Positions 18,830 through 30,380 are shown, counted from the first letter of the stretch. The stretch is DNA of 64,000 nt from Halobacillus hunanensis (GCF_900166655.1 NZ_FVZB01000006.1:1240001-1304000); one strand, 5' to 3'. Numbers and translations are program-made. The notes: generated from the letters alone by a model not told the origin.

Positions 18830-19858
18830 ATGTCGGATAAACACGCACAAAATCAAATAAAAAACACACCGTTTTCCGTGCTCGATCTGGCTCCCATCAC
18901 TGTTGGAAATACAGCATCTGATGCTTATAAAAATACGATCGACCTAGCACAGCATGTAGAACAATGGGGATATAACAGATATTGGCTGGCTGAGCATCAT
19001 AACATGCCGTTTATCGCTAGTTCTGCTACCTCTGTTATTATTGGTCACGTTGCAGCCCATACAAAAGCGATGCGTATAGGCTCTGGGGGCATTATGCTGC
19101 CCAACCATGCCCCTCTCGTTATTGCAGAGCAGTTTGGTACACTAGAATCCTTATTCCCAGGAAGAATTGACCTTGGCCTTGGACGTGCACCTGGAACAGA
19201 CCCCGTGACCATTAGGGCTTTAAGGAGGGATTCGAGAAGTGATGGCAATGATTTCCCTCAACAACTGCAGGAATTGCGTGCCTACTTTGATCCTGAACTG
19301 CGATCTGATCATAATCATGTAAGAGCCGTTCCTGGCGATGGCTTGGACCTGCCGATTTGGCTGTTAGGTTCAAGCGGCTTCAGTGCACAGCTGTCAGGTC
19401 AGCTAGGCTTGCCATTCTCATTTGCCAGCCATTTTTCACCAAATAATACGATGGCTGCCCTGGATTTATATCGTCGCAGCTTCAAACCATCAAAGGTCCT
19501 CGATGCTCCTTATGCGATGTTAGGTGTTAATGTTGTAGCAGCAGATACAGATGAGGAAGCTGAGTATTTAGCCACTACTCTCCAACAACAATTTTTAAAT
19601 ATCATTCGAAATCGCGAGACGCCGCTGCAGCCGCCCGTTGAAAACATGGATGAGATTTGGACGGAGTATGAAAAGGCTTCTCTACAGCAACAATTAGGAG
19701 CTACCATCATCGGCAGCAAAGAAACAGTAAAGCGAAAGTTACAGTCGTTCATTGAGGAAACAGCAGCAGATGAATTGATGATCACTTCTCAAATTTACGA
19801 TCACCAGAAACGTCTGCGCTCTTATGAAATTTTATCTGAGATTAAGGAGGAATCATAA
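18830..19858 (+). CDS. LLM-class flavin-dependent oxidoreductase (luciferase-like monooxygenase)
   Basis: The 342-residue product has the bacterial luciferase-like barrel: [76 protein letters not shown]. It probably uses reduced FMN from a separate reductase; the substrate is unknown. The ATG at 18830 is preferred: the family motif starts about 16 residues later and GGAAG lies upstream, whereas longer frames run over the YrhK gene and its promoter. The SDR gene follows 3 bp downstream, so both are co-transcribed. Confidence 0.85.
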   Translation: MSDKHAQNQIKNTPFSVLDLAPITVGNTASDAYKNTIDLAQHVEQWGYNRYWLAEHHNMPFIASSATSVIIGHVAAHTKAMRIGSGGIMLPNHAPLVIAEQFGTLESLFPGRIDLGLGRAPGTDPVTIRALRRDSRSDGNDFPQQLQELRAYFDPELRSDHNHVRAVPGDGLDLPIWLLGSSGFSAQLSGQLGLPFSFASHFSPNNTMAALDLYRRSFKPSKVLDAPYAMLGVNVVAADTDEEAEYLATTLQQQFLNIIRNRETPLQPPVENMDEIWTEYEKASLQQQLGATIIGSKETVKRKLQSFIEETAADELMITSQIYDHQKRLRSYEILSEIKEES

Positions 19859-19861
19859 CAT

Positions 19862-20578
19862 ATGCAATCACTACAAGGAAAAGTTGCTTTAATTACCGGA
19901 GCCGGCCGTGGTATCGGCCGAGCTACTGCCATAGCGTTAGCGGAAGAAGGTGTACATGTTGGACTAGTTGGATTAACGGAAGCGAATATAGAAAACGTTT
20001 CAGCCGAACTTGAACATACCGGAGTAAAAAGATCCATCGCTCAAGGGGATGTGTCTAACATTGACTCTGTAAATCAAGCTGTTAAAAAAGTGTCAAGTGA
20101 ATTAGGCCCTGTTGATATCCTGATTAATAATGCGGGAATTGGTAAATATGGTGGATTCATGGACTTAAACCCTGAGGAATGGGAAAAAGTCATTCAAGTC
20201 AATCTGATGGGAACGTATTATGTTACACGAGCTGTTCTGCCAAGTATGGTAGAAAGAAAAAGCGGAGACATTATCAATATATCGTCTACCTCAGGTCTAA
20301 GAGGCACTCCTACTTCAAGTGCCTATAGTGCTTCAAAATTTGGTGTACTTGGCTTATCTGAATCGTTAATGCAGGAAGTCAGAAAGCACAACATTCGTGT
20401 AAATGCAATAACGCCAAGCCGAGTGGTAACTAATTTTTCCGGTCAACATCAAGAAAATGATGACACAGACCACCTTATGCAGCCAGAGGATTTAGCTGAA
20501 TATATCGTTTCACAACTCAAACTGAACCCTCGAACTTTTGTTAAATCTGCCAGCTTGTGGGCCACGAATCCTTTTTAA
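19862..20578 (+). CDS. Short-chain dehydrogenase/reductase (FabG-like)
   Basis: The 238-residue oxidoreductase has [12 protein letters not shown] (NAD(P) binding), NNAGIGKYG, and the catalytic Ser-Tyr-Lys set in ISSTSG...SAYSASKFG. Its specific substrate is not evident. AAGGAGG at the end of the preceding gene serves as its ribosome binding site. A strong bidirectional terminator follows. Confidence 0.88.
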   Translation: MQSLQGKVALITGAGRGIGRATAIALAEEGVHVGLVGLTEANIENVSAELEHTGVKRSIAQGDVSNIDSVNQAVKKVSSELGPVDILINNAGIGKYGGFMDLNPEEWEKVIQVNLMGTYYVTRAVLPSMVERKSGDIINISSTSGLRGTPTSSAYSASKFGVLGLSESLMQEVRKHNIRVNAITPSRVVTNFSGQHQENDDTDHLMQPEDLAEYIVSQLKLNPRTFVKSASLWATNPF

Positions 20579-20581
20579 CAG

Positions 20582-20625
20582 AAAAACTCCCTCATGCGGC
20601 AATAAAGCCGCATGAGGGAGTTTTT
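20582..20625. terminator. Bidirectional Rho-independent terminator
   Basis: AAAAACTCCCTCATGCGGC and its exact complement flank a 6-nt AATAAA loop, with A and T runs on both sides. It separates the converging SDR and sugar-ABC genes. Confidence 0.95.
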
Positions 20626-20627
20626 AT

Positions 20628-21473
20628 TTACCCTTTGATTGCCCCTTCTGTCATCCCTTTAGCAATCCTCTGTTGGAAGATCGCGTATAGAATAATAACG
20701 GGAACGATAGCAATCGTTAAACTAGCAAAAAGAGTGCCCCATGCATTCGTATACTGGGCTTCACTGCTAATGAAATCAATCGCCAGTGCTAACGTGTAAT
20801 TTTCTTCTGTTTGAAGAAAGATGAGAGCCATGAAATATTCATTCCAAAATTGAATCGCATTCATAATCGTAACGGTTATGATTCCTGACATGGAAAGAGG
20901 AGTAATAATTTTTAACAGGACCCCATAGGGCGAAAGCCCGTCTATAGCCGCCGATTCCTCCAACGACTTCGGAATGGTACTCATGAAACTCGTTAATACA
21001 AAGATCGTAAAAGGAAGCTGACTGACGGCGTAGACAATGGCAAGTCCATATATATTATCAAGCATGTTAAAACGAGCCAGTAAGAAGAATAATGGAATCC
21101 ACCCTAACACCATTGGGATCATCATGGCCGACACGTACAAGGTAAACAGTAACTGACTACCCCGAAACCGCAATCGTTCGATAGCATAGGCTGTTGGAAT
21201 GGCCAGGAATAGCGTTAACAAAGCGCCTACTACGGTTACAATCAAACTATTAAATACACTGGTGTCAATATTGTATTCTGTCCAGGCTGTAGTGAAATTT
21301 TCCAGATTAAAAGATTTGGGCAAGCCCCACGGATTAGCATAAATTTCACCATTTGATTTAAAAGAGCCAATAAACATCCATATGATTGGATAAAGTACAG
21401 CAAGCGACCATAGAACTAATGGGATACGAATTCCCGTTCTTGTCATGATGTGCCCCACACTATTACGTTTCAC
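20628..21473 (-). CDS. Sugar ABC transporter permease (MalG/AraQ type)
   Basis: The 281-residue inner-membrane permease has six hydrophobic segments and the EAA loop EESAAIDGLSPYGVLLKIITPLS that contacts the ATPase. The GTG start follows GGAGGGGAG. It is the last gene of a binding protein-permease-permease operon that lacks an ATPase gene; such systems in Bacillaceae usually share MsmX, which would be encoded elsewhere. Confidence 0.9.
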   Translation of the reverse strand: MKRNSVGHIMTRTGIRIPLVLWSLAVLYPIIWMFIGSFKSNGEIYANPWGLPKSFNLENFTTAWTEYNIDTSVFNSLIVTVVGALLTLFLAIPTAYAIERLRFRGSQLLFTLYVSAMMIPMVLGWIPLFFLLARFNMLDNIYGLAIVYAVSQLPFTIFVLTSFMSTIPKSLEESAAIDGLSPYGVLLKIITPLSMSGIITVTIMNAIQFWNEYFMALIFLQTEENYTLALAIDFISSEAQYTNAWGTLFASLTIAIVPVIILYAIFQQRIAKGMTEGAIKG

Positions 21474-21500
21474 ATTCTCCCCTCCTTCGGTTCAATCATC

Positions 21501-22394
21501 CTAGTATTCTACTCGCTCACGACGCATAAAGAATTGAAGGATCAATACGGTAATTAGTGACAGGATTAAGATCATAACCCCAATCGTTGCACCATAGCCA
21601 AAGTTGTATTGCACAAAGGCCTGTTCATATAAATAAGATCCCATGACGTGAGTGGAGTTGTTAGGCCCCCCGCCCGTCATAATCTGAACGATAATAAACG
21701 ACCCATTTAGAGTAGTAATCACGATGTAAAGAATAGAGATTTTGATTTGCGGCCAGACAAGCGGCAAGGTAACTTTCCAAAACTGCTGCCATTCATTGGC
21801 TCCGTCTATTTCGGCTGCTTCATAATAACTCTTTGAAACATTAGCAATCCCGCCCATAAGCATCAGCATGAATAAACCAATCCCAGCCCAGACAGATGGC
21901 AGTACCAAACTGGGAAGGGCCCACTTTTCGCTCCCTAACCATGGCCGCGCCCAGTCTTCTAATCCGACAAACTGCAGCCCGGAATTAATCAGTCCCAAGC
22001 TTGGGTTGTAAATGAACGTCCAAAGAATTCCGATGACAACAACTGACATGATATTAGGAAAGAAGAAAACGATACGGTAAAATGGCGCTTCTTTTATCTT
22101 TAATTGGGTCAGGGCAACAGCAAAGAAAAGGGCCAGCACCATAATCCCCAGCACTTTTGCTGCCACGAGAAAATAGTCATGAACAATGGTCATAGGAATG
22201 ATCTCATCATTTATTAATTGTATGTAGTTGCTAAACCCAATAAATTCCTTGTCCTGTGACGCACCAGACCATTCAAAAAAAGAATAGTATAAACCACTGA
22301 ACAATGGATATAGCGTAAAAATAGAAAACATCACAAAAGTTGGAATTAAACAAAAGGCTAAAAACAGATACTTTTGTTTTTTAGACTGTACCAT
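21501..22394 (-). CDS. Sugar ABC transporter permease (MalF/UgpA type)
   Basis: The 297-residue permease has six membrane segments and the EAA motif YYEAAEIDGANEWQQFWKVTLPLVWP. The ATG at 22394 follows AGAGGGG by 5 nt and gives a normal N terminus (MVQSKKQKYLFLAFCLIPTF); the in-frame start 17 codons earlier has no such support. It works with the downstream permease as the membrane heterodimer. Confidence 0.9.
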   Translation of the reverse strand: MVQSKKQKYLFLAFCLIPTFVMFSIFTLYPLFSGLYYSFFEWSGASQDKEFIGFSNYIQLINDEIIPMTIVHDYFLVAAKVLGIMVLALFFAVALTQLKIKEAPFYRIVFFFPNIMSVVVIGILWTFIYNPSLGLINSGLQFVGLEDWARPWLGSEKWALPSLVLPSVWAGIGLFMLMLMGGIANVSKSYYEAAEIDGANEWQQFWKVTLPLVWPQIKISILYIVITTLNGSFIIVQIMTGGGPNNSTHVMGSYLYEQAFVQYNFGYGATIGVMILILSLITVLILQFFMRRERVEY

Positions 22395-22482
22395 CTTATC
22401 CCCTCTTTCTTTGGAGATATAAAGAGGTATGGAATACAAAGACATCAGCCTCTATATTCCATACCGTAAACATCTCACTTGC

Positions 22483-23823
22483 TTACTTGCTGTTTCGATA
22501 CTCAGCAGCAGCTTCTTCTGCCTGCTGACAAAATTCTTCTGCTGTAATATTGCCCAGCATTAACGACACTAATGCGTTACTAATCGGTGTTTCCAAATCG
22601 GCACTCATTGGGTGCGGCTTTTGATAGATTTGGACTTGTTCTGGATCGTTAATCATCGCATTCGCTTCGATTAAGTAATTCGGAACATTTTCATTCTCGG
22701 ACAAATCCACACCATTAATGTTCATAATCGCTCCTGTGTGTTCAGAGAATAAAGTTGCATATTCCTTCGTGAATACAAAGTCTACAAAGGCTTTCGCAGC
22801 TTCGGGGTTATCTGCTTCCTCAGCAATCGCAAGCGGACGCAAATCAGGAACTACAGCGAAAGGTTCACCTGCATCCTGCATAGGGGAAGGAATAAATCCA
22901 TACTTAAAGTCTTCTGGCTTATCTTTTTCCATTTCATTTGGCAGCCAGAACCCTACAGGAATAAAGGCATTCTTATGAAGAAGGAAGTTCATTTGCGATT
23001 GGGTATGATTCAAAGCTCCAAACCCTTTATCGATATAGCCCTCTTTCGCCATTTGTTCCACTTTTTTCATAACTTCAAGAACAGGTTCACTCGTCCAGGC
23101 GCCTTCTTTCCCTGTAATCACGTCCTCAAGGAGTTGATCCCCGCCGGCAGCTCCAAAGGCTGGGTATAACATCCCGCGCAAGAAGTAGTAAGGGTGTTGT
23201 CCAGTTGTCACAAACGGTGCAATATCTTCGCCTTCTTTAATATCTCCCATAGTGCTCATAAAGCTTTCAAAGTCAGTTGGTACTTTATAGCCTTCTTCTT
23301 CAAACCATGCTTCGTCATACCAGGTTCCCCATGTATCAAAGACTAGAGGTAAAGAGTAGATTTCCCCATCATATTTAGCTGGGTCTACAATAAAACTTTC
23401 TAAAATGGGTTTACCATCGACTTCAACATCCTTCACCCAGTCGGTGAGATTCATCAACTGGCCATCCTCAACCATCTGTGTCTCACTAGAGCCGGCACCA
23501 TCGATATAAACAACATCAGGTGGATCGCCTGATACCCAGCGCGATCTCATCTCTTTGTTAATATTAGGTCCAGCATGCTCCGTTACGGTTACATCAGGAT
23601 ATTTCTCTTTGAAGTCGGCGATAACTTCTTTCCACCATGAGTCTCCATATCCGCCAACAAAATACTGAATTTCAAGCTCGCCATTTACTTTCCCATCGTT
23701 CATAAGCTCACTGTTATCCCCTTCAGAAGACGCTTCTTCATCTGAGGAGCAGCCCACAACTAGAATTAAGCTAAGTATCGCTATCCACCCAAACAAAACA
23801 GGACCTTTGAATACCTTCTTCAA
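22483..23823 (-). CDS. Sugar-binding lipoprotein of a CUT1 ABC importer
   Basis: The 446-residue family 1 extracellular binding protein has a lipoprotein signal (ILSLILVVGC, lipobox Cys25) followed by a Ser/Glu-rich linker and a binding domain starting LEIQYFVGGYGDSWWKEVIADFKEKYP. It would be tethered to the outer face of the membrane. A cre-like site and an inverted repeat lie upstream, so CcpA repression is likely. The sugar cannot be assigned because no glycosidase or kinase is adjacent. Confidence 0.9.
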   Translation of the reverse strand: MKKVFKGPVLFGWIAILSLILVVGCSSDEEASSEGDNSELMNDGKVNGELEIQYFVGGYGDSWWKEVIADFKEKYPDVTVTEHAGPNINKEMRSRWVSGDPPDVVYIDGAGSSETQMVEDGQLMNLTDWVKDVEVDGKPILESFIVDPAKYDGEIYSLPLVFDTWGTWYDEAWFEEEGYKVPTDFESFMSTMGDIKEGEDIAPFVTTGQHPYYFLRGMLYPAFGAAGGDQLLEDVITGKEGAWTSEPVLEVMKKVEQMAKEGYIDKGFGALNHTQSQMNFLLHKNAFIPVGFWLPNEMEKDKPEDFKYGFIPSPMQDAGEPFAVVPDLRPLAIAEEADNPEAAKAFVDFVFTKEYATLFSEHTGAIMNINGVDLSENENVPNYLIEANAMINDPEQVQIYQKPHPMSADLETPISNALVSLMLGNITAEEFCQQAEEAAAEYRNSK

Positions 23824-23860
23824 GTTGCTTCCCCCTTTGATTTATTAAATATATGAAACG

Positions 23861-23887
23861 CATTAACCCTTGATGTCGCGGTTAATG
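23861..23887. repeat. Inverted repeat in the leader of the sugar ABC operon
   Basis: CATTAACC (23861-23868) and GGTTAATG (23880-23887) are perfect complements separated by 11 bp, 38 bp upstream of the binding-protein start. It may be an operator for a local regulator or an RNA hairpin. Confidence 0.5.
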
Positions 23888-23974
23888 TTGTTTCTAAACA
23901 ACAACCTAACATTCGTTCACTGCAGAATCAGCCGTCTACTGCTCAGAGAGGAACTGATCTATCACAGTCATTTA

Positions 23975-23988
23975 TTAAAGCGCTTTCA
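23975..23988 (-). promoter_or_regulatory. CcpA cre-like site
   Basis: The minus strand reads TGAAAGCGCTTTAA, close to the cre consensus TGWAARCGYTWNCW, in the promoter region of the sugar ABC operon. The rest of the gene-free gap 23824-24141 is AT-rich and shows nothing else I can name. Confidence 0.7.
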
Positions 23989-24141
23989 TAGTATTTTAAA
24001 AAATTTAAGTTGCTCTAATCATAGTCTTAGTGAACTATTTTGTCAATAAAGTGACTGATAATTAGAAATTTTATTTCAATATAGTTTATTATACGTAGTT
24101 CGATTTTATTACTGAGAGATGATAACATGAGCAATTAGAAT

Positions 24142-24201
24142 AAAAAGCTTCTGTGTAATCCCTCCTCTTTAATGGTAATGGGACTTACATCAGAAGCTTT
24201 T
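24142..24201 (-). terminator. Terminator of the EcsAB-like operon
   Basis: AAAAAGCTTCTG and CAGAAGCTTTT, with TGTAA/TTACA also pairing, flank about 27 nt. On the minus strand the stem overlaps the last codons of the permease gene and ends in a T-rich tract. Confidence 0.7.
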
Positions 24202-25578
24202 ATATTTTCCTATCCAGGGCAGTAAAAAAATAGCTAGCATAAACGGTGCAAAATAGACTCCCAGGCCTAATACTGTATAACCAGCAAGCTGAAGGAGTTC
24301 ATTCTTTCGATAATTGATCCGTTGTACTTTATACATTCGCTCCCTGATTTGTCCGAGAAGTTCATGCACAGCTAGATACACCAATCCAATAATTTGAATG
24401 AATAGGCCTATATTCAGACCGGCAAGAAGCCAACTGGTGATGAAAAAAGTGATAACGAGTAAACTTACTCCTGTCGCCGCCCATTTAATATACGTCGTCC
24501 TCCAGCCTTTTTCCTCGATTGGGAGAAGACGGAGAATCGGCTCCTGATGAAACTGTTCTTCAAACAGACTCGCAGCAACTTCAATATAGATAAACAAAGC
24601 GATTGGAGTTGTAATGAGTAACATCCACTCGACTTGCCCGGGCAGAACCGTGAGAATTACGATACAAGTTACAATAGTGGTCCCGATATATTTAAACTGA
24701 GACTGCAAGTGGTTTCTCCAAAGCCTGTGATAGAGGGAATAAATGTTTGTGAATCGCTGCTTTGCTCGACGACTCCGCAGGTATGTTTGCAAGATACCGT
24801 AACGCTTTGGCGGTTTAATTTCTATTCTCGTCACTTGACTGATTAGCCTAATGTTCCAGACCTTTGCATCGTTAGCGCCAACCACTTTAGCCCAATCGAC
24901 ATGATGTAATGCACGCGGCAGCAAATAGAAGTTAATTCCCGTTAGAACCATACATAGCGCAAAACCCATAGCGAAACCGCTCCAGCCTGCCAATAAAATC
25001 AAATAACGTGAAAACCCAACGACAGCAAAAATCACCAATATGGTGAGAAGTTTTTTCCGCCGCGAAACAGAATACATCTTCCAATGAATGAGCAGTGTAA
25101 GCAAGAAAAACAGCGTGTATAGAGCCGCCACTTTCAAGAGAAACAGGAGGGAAAATGGTGTGATGATTCCTAGTAAACTACTTGCTGTAAACGCCACCGT
25201 GCAATGAACCAGTCCGCGTTCTGCTACCATGAGCCAGAACAACCGATTTCTTGAATGAGGAAGCACACTCAATTTCAATTCAGAAGAGGTAAAGCATATT
25301 CCCGGATGAAAAAAGGATTGACTGCACGCCCGTATTAATACTGCGAAAGGTAGTAACCATAGCCAGGAGGCGCTGGTAGTTTGCCAGGATTCGAACATCG
25401 GTATGAAATCTTGCAGCCACTCAAACATTATCAGCAGCATAACACCAGTATAAATAGCTAAATAGAAGGCGAGTGTCCAATCAAAGTTTAAGCTGAACAC
25501 TTGCTTATACAAATTGCGCTTCTTTCTAGCTCGCTCCCTCCTGACCCATCTGTACACAGACCGAGTTGAGGATTCCAT
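24190..25578 (-). CDS. EcsB-type ABC exporter permease
   Basis: The 462-residue membrane protein has roughly ten hydrophobic segments and the family features: a basic N terminus (VRRERARKKRNLYKQVF), then IRACSQSFFHPGICFTSSELKLSVLPHSR and a central basic loop. It pairs with the ATPase encoded immediately upstream (adjacent codons, no gap). EcsB proteins take part in protein secretion and peptide export in Bacillus; the exact cargo is unknown. No ecsC follows, so a YthPQ-like paralogue is as likely as the true Ecs system. Confidence 0.8.
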   Translation of the reverse strand: MESSTRSVYRWVRRERARKKRNLYKQVFSLNFDWTLAFYLAIYTGVMLLIMFEWLQDFIPMFESWQTTSASWLWLLPFAVLIRACSQSFFHPGICFTSSELKLSVLPHSRNRLFWLMVAERGLVHCTVAFTASSLLGIITPFSLLFLLKVAALYTLFFLLTLLIHWKMYSVSRRKKLLTILVIFAVVGFSRYLILLAGWSGFAMGFALCMVLTGINFYLLPRALHHVDWAKVVGANDAKVWNIRLISQVTRIEIKPPKRYGILQTYLRSRRAKQRFTNIYSLYHRLWRNHLQSQFKYIGTTIVTCIVILTVLPGQVEWMLLITTPIALFIYIEVAASLFEEQFHQEPILRLLPIEEKGWRTTYIKWAATGVSLLVITFFITSWLLAGLNIGLFIQIIGLVYLAVHELLGQIRERMYKVQRINYRKNELLQLAGYTVLGLGVYFAPFMLAIFLLPWIGKYKSF

Positions 25579-26277
25579 TTATGTATGCCTCCGATCGAGC
25601 TCATGAAATTGCTCAACAGCTCCTGAAGAAGATACAGCACCTTCTTTTAACATCACAAATTCATCAGCCAGTTCACGTACTTTGTCCAACTGGTGAGTGG
25701 TTAACAAAATGCTCGTTCCATCATTCTTTCGGTCTGCTAGTAATCTCTCAAGATAAGCGCCCGCATAAACATCAAGCCCCATAAATGGTTCGTCAATTAA
25801 AAGTAATGGAACTTCAGGCAGCAAGGCACAGATTGTTTGCGCCTTCTGTCTCATCCCTTTTGATAATGACTCAGGGTATTCATCCAGTTTATCGGTTAAC
25901 TCAAACGCTTCTGTATATTGATCGACCCTTTGTTTGAATGAGTCATCAGGTATGTTGTAACTCTTTTGATAAAGTTGAAAATGTTGATAGACGGTTAATT
26001 CGCTCATTAACAACGGCTCTTCTGGAATATAACTGAATTGCGGCTTATAAAATGAAAATTGATCATCTTGATCGATTCCCGCAACCGATATTCTCCCAGC
26101 CGACTTTTCCTGTGAGCCAATAATTGCTTTCATCAGAGTGGACTTACCAGCTCCATTATGTCCGACTAATGCGGTAATGGTTCCCCGCAGAGTTCGAAAA
26201 GATACATCAGTAAGAATGTGATGATCCCGTATATAAACATCACAATTGTCAACAGACAGCACGTCTAAATCATTCAT
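25579..26277 (-). CDS. EcsA-type ABC transporter ATP-binding protein
   Basis: The 232-residue ATPase has Walker A GHNGAGKST, a signature motif in the variant form LSKGMRQK, and Walker B PLLLIDEPFMGLD with a TTHQLD switch region. These features are typical of EcsA/YthP. The ATG at 26277 gives better ribosome-binding-site spacing (GGAGG plus 9 nt) than the ATG three codons earlier. It forms an operon with the permease. Confidence 0.88.
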   Translation of the reverse strand: MNDLDVLSVDNCDVYIRDHHILTDVSFRTLRGTITALVGHNGAGKSTLMKAIIGSQEKSAGRISVAGIDQDDQFSFYKPQFSYIPEEPLLMSELTVYQHFQLYQKSYNIPDDSFKQRVDQYTEAFELTDKLDEYPESLSKGMRQKAQTICALLPEVPLLLIDEPFMGLDVYAGAYLERLLADRKNDGTSILLTTHQLDKVRELADEFVMLKEGAVSSSGAVEQFHELDRRHT

Positions 26278-26364
26278 CCTTCTCATCCTCCCAAAGCCAC
26301 TATCTTTTTATTATATACGAACAAGGACATGCTTGGTTTCATTGCAACGGAAAATTCTGGTTGC

Positions 26365-26405
26365 AAAAAAAGCCAGCCGCTTCCCCAAAAGGAGGCGGCT
26401 GGTCT
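26365..26405 (-). terminator. Terminator of the sortase/phosphatase unit
   Basis: AGCCAGCCGCTTCC and GGAGGCGGCTGGTCT form a GC-rich 12-bp stem with one wobble around CCAAAA; AAAAAAA on the plus strand gives the U tract of the minus transcript. Confidence 0.9.
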
Positions 26406-26408
26406 GTT

Positions 26409-27016
26409 TCACTCTTTATCCACTTCGGAGTTACCAATCAAGGCAGCTTGAACAATATATCGATCAGGGGCCGATCCAATATAATCAAACGGGTAACATG
26501 TCGTAAGCGTTAAAGTTGGCGTTTGCTTCGTAACAATCACCGATCGATCATCAGCATTTGTTATCCATGTTTTCCTAATCTGATATTCGTATTTCACGTT
26601 ATCTACCTTTAAATATAGCCGGTCCCCTTCGGATAATTGATCCAAGTGACGAAAGGTCGTATCCCGGTGGCCTGCAAGAGCAGTATGCTGCTTGGATGCT
26701 GGAATATTCGTAAAAGCGGTATCGTACATCCCGACTCCCTTTTTCAGGGTATCGGCATCCGTTCCCCAGAAGACTGGATACACTGTTCCTAACTTAGGAA
26801 TTACGAACTTTCCTACCTTCTCACCACGTTCATAGGCAGGCCTAGTCTGGTGAACTTCCACATTCTTCACTTGTAAAGTAGGTTGTTCAGTTGTTTGGGA
26901 CCATTCTTTACTTACGGACTGTGCCAGCGAAGTATTATGAGTTACCACTGATAACCGTTCCACAGCACTAGCCCAAGTCCGATAATACTTATCAAGACTC
27001 CGATCCTTTTCATCAT
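26409..27016 (-). pseudogene. Class D sortase with a single-nucleotide frameshift near the N terminus
   Basis: The catalytic domain is intact in one frame: TALAGHRDT (active His), LTLTTCYPFDYIGSAPDRYIV (active Cys and Arg), the class D pattern. The membrane anchor lies in another frame: an ATG at 27016 (or 27013) after GGTGAT encodes MMKRIGVLISIIGLGLVLWNG, then reaches TAA after GYQW. Adding one base after GYQW would join it to THNTSLAQ; the span of 608 bp is one short of a multiple of three. It is either a true frameshift or a sequencing error. A GTG start inside would give a protein without anchor. The upstream phosphatase carries a sortase-like tail, so the pair fits substrate and enzyme. 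Confidence 0.75.
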
Positions 27017-27038
27017 AAGATCACCTTTTTACTGAAAA

Positions 27039-28565
27039 TTAGCGGACGGACCTTTTTCGGTAAAGAAGAACACCACCTGCACCTAGGAGAAGTGCTCCGA
27101 GGGCTATGCCAGCAGGGTAATTTGTCGCTGTATCAGCTAGTTCCCCACCTTCACCTTCACTTCCTGAAGGGCTTGCCCCTAAGATTTTGAAAATATTCTC
27201 CGCCTGTTTCGTATTATCAATGCGTCCTGCAAACATGTCCGACCCAGGCCCAAACGCATAAACGGGAACATCCACACCCGTATGGCCACTGGTTGTCCAG
27301 CCAGTCCCAGATCTCTCATTAAATATGTTCTCAATGGCGTTATCTACTTCAAGCAATCGATCTTCTTCAGAGGAAGTTTCCAAAGCTTCTTTAACAGCTT
27401 GAATTTCCTCTTGTTTTAAGTCAAAATCAATGTTCTCGTTCAATGTGGCCTCAACTTCCGCTCCTTCTTCTACGATTTGTTGAGCCATGTAATCAGGAGT
27501 GTGCTGCGCTGCCTTGATGACATCCTTATTCCACTTGTACACTCCCCCTTCTCCGATGGAAAAACCACCAGTAGAATGGTCAGCAGTAGCCACAACTAAA
27601 GTATGTTTGTCCTTCTTAGCAAACTCGATCGCTTCCTGGAAAGCTTTCTCAAAATCCTCCATTTCACTCATAGCAGCCACCACATCATTATCATGACCCG
27701 CCCAATCGATTTGGCTTCCTTCTACCATTAAGAAGAAACCATCCTCATCTTGACTCAACGTTTCCAATGCCTCTGAGGTCATTTGCTGCAGAGAAGGTTG
27801 CTTTTCAGGTCGATCAATTGCTTTATCAAGGCCAACAGGGGCAAACAATCCTAACAACTGATCACTGTCGTTGCTCATTAATTCCTCAGTAGAAGTTACA
27901 TAGTTATAACCATCCCCTTGAAATTCTTTCGCAAGGTTACGGTCATCACGAACGAAATAGTCGGTACCGCCCCCAAGGAGAACGTCTACTTTATGCTTTC
28001 CATTAATTAAATCATCATAATAATCATCTGCAATTTTATTATAGCTTTGACGAGAATTTTCATGTGAACCAAAGGCTGCTGGTGTAGCGTGTGTAATTTG
28101 TGAAGTTGCAACAAGTCCGGTAGCCTTTCCTTTTTTCTTTGCTACCTCAAGCACTGTTTGTGTATTTTCCTGTTGTAAGTCCACAGCTATTGCACCGTTA
28201 TATGTTTTCACTCCGGAAGACATAGAGGTTGCCGTAGCAGCAGAGTCAGGGATATTTTCTTTTTCATCGTCAGGACCGCCATCAAAGTGAGGATCATATG
28301 AATATGTTGATTGCATGCCTACCAAATGTGGGTCGAAGGCAGTCGGCTCCATTTTCTTCGTGTCTGGATCATCTTTTAAGTATCGATAAGCTGTCGTATA
28401 GGCTGGACCCATACCATCCCCAATTAAAAAAATAACGTTCTTAATCTCAGGGCTCTGTCCTTCTTCCGCCTTAACTGGCTTAGCAGACATACCAGTGGTT
28501 GTCCCAAAGATCATCGATGATAACACCGTCATCGACAATATCTTTCTCCAAATACTCTTTTTCAT
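27039..28565 (-). CDS. Cell-wall-anchored alkaline phosphatase
   Basis: The 508-residue PhoA-family enzyme hydrolyses phosphomonoesters outside the cell. It has a long signal peptide (KILSMTVLSSMIFGTTTGMSAKPVKA), the metal site NVIFLIGDGMG, the nucleophile motif DSAATATSMSSGVKT, and VATADHSTGG and TSGHTGVDVP histidine motifs. The C terminus has a GSEGEGG linker, then LADTA-TNYP, a hydrophobic stretch and the basic tail YRKRSVR, which resembles a class D sortase signal (usually LPxTA) with Ala in place of Pro. The ATG at 28565 follows GGGAGGGAG. The sortase gene lies 22 bp downstream. Confidence 0.88.
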   Translation of the reverse strand: MKKSIWRKILSMTVLSSMIFGTTTGMSAKPVKAEEGQSPEIKNVIFLIGDGMGPAYTTAYRYLKDDPDTKKMEPTAFDPHLVGMQSTYSYDPHFDGGPDDEKENIPDSAATATSMSSGVKTYNGAIAVDLQQENTQTVLEVAKKKGKATGLVATSQITHATPAAFGSHENSRQSYNKIADDYYDDLINGKHKVDVLLGGGTDYFVRDDRNLAKEFQGDGYNYVTSTEELMSNDSDQLLGLFAPVGLDKAIDRPEKQPSLQQMTSEALETLSQDEDGFFLMVEGSQIDWAGHDNDVVAAMSEMEDFEKAFQEAIEFAKKDKHTLVVATADHSTGGFSIGEGGVYKWNKDVIKAAQHTPDYMAQQIVEEGAEVEATLNENIDFDLKQEEIQAVKEALETSSEEDRLLEVDNAIENIFNERSGTGWTTSGHTGVDVPVYAFGPGSDMFAGRIDNTKQAENIFKILGASPSGSEGEGGELADTATNYPAGIALGALLLGAGGVLLYRKRSVR

Positions 28566-28805
28566 CGTTTCTCCCTCCCAATGATATGATCTAACCACAT
28601 CTAACGTATCACTCATTTGTAAACTGGAGAATAAGAAACAGTTAAAAATTTACTAATCGTTATTTTGTTACGGTATAATTGTTTCAATATTCAGTTAAGC
28701 AAAATCATTATTTAGGAAGATTGACCCAAATATTATACAATTTCCCAGACGAATCATTTTCATAATAGCTTCTATTAAAATTCAGGTGTTTTTCTAAAAG
28801 TTCTT

Positions 28806-28935
28806 GCTATAAACCGCAGTTGAAATACACTTCGCTTTCCATAGCCACACGCGTTGTGAGGCCGCGGAAAGCAATGTATATTTTCGTAGGTTTAAATGCA
28901 CTTAGTTCGGATTTTCAGCTGATAAAAACGCTCAT
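28806..28935 (+). repeat. Partial copy of the dispersed repeat family
   Basis: It shares GAGGCCGCGGAAAGC, GTATATTTTCGTAGG, TTTAAATGCACTTAG and TTCGGATTTTCAGCTGATAAAAAC with the other copies but lacks the GAGGCTGGGACA ends. Upstream, 28566-28805 is AT-rich with nothing else recognised. Confidence 0.7.
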
Positions 28936-28936
28936 G

Positions 28937-30256
<1,320 letters not shown>

Positions 30257-30380
30257 TTATCTCTTATATCGGCCAAAGTCCCTATCTATTTAATGAGTTA
30301 ATAAAAGGAAGAGTGAAACGGCATGACAAGCTCTGATATAATCTACGTAACAGCTGGGCTTTAAGAATTGAGGTGATTCG

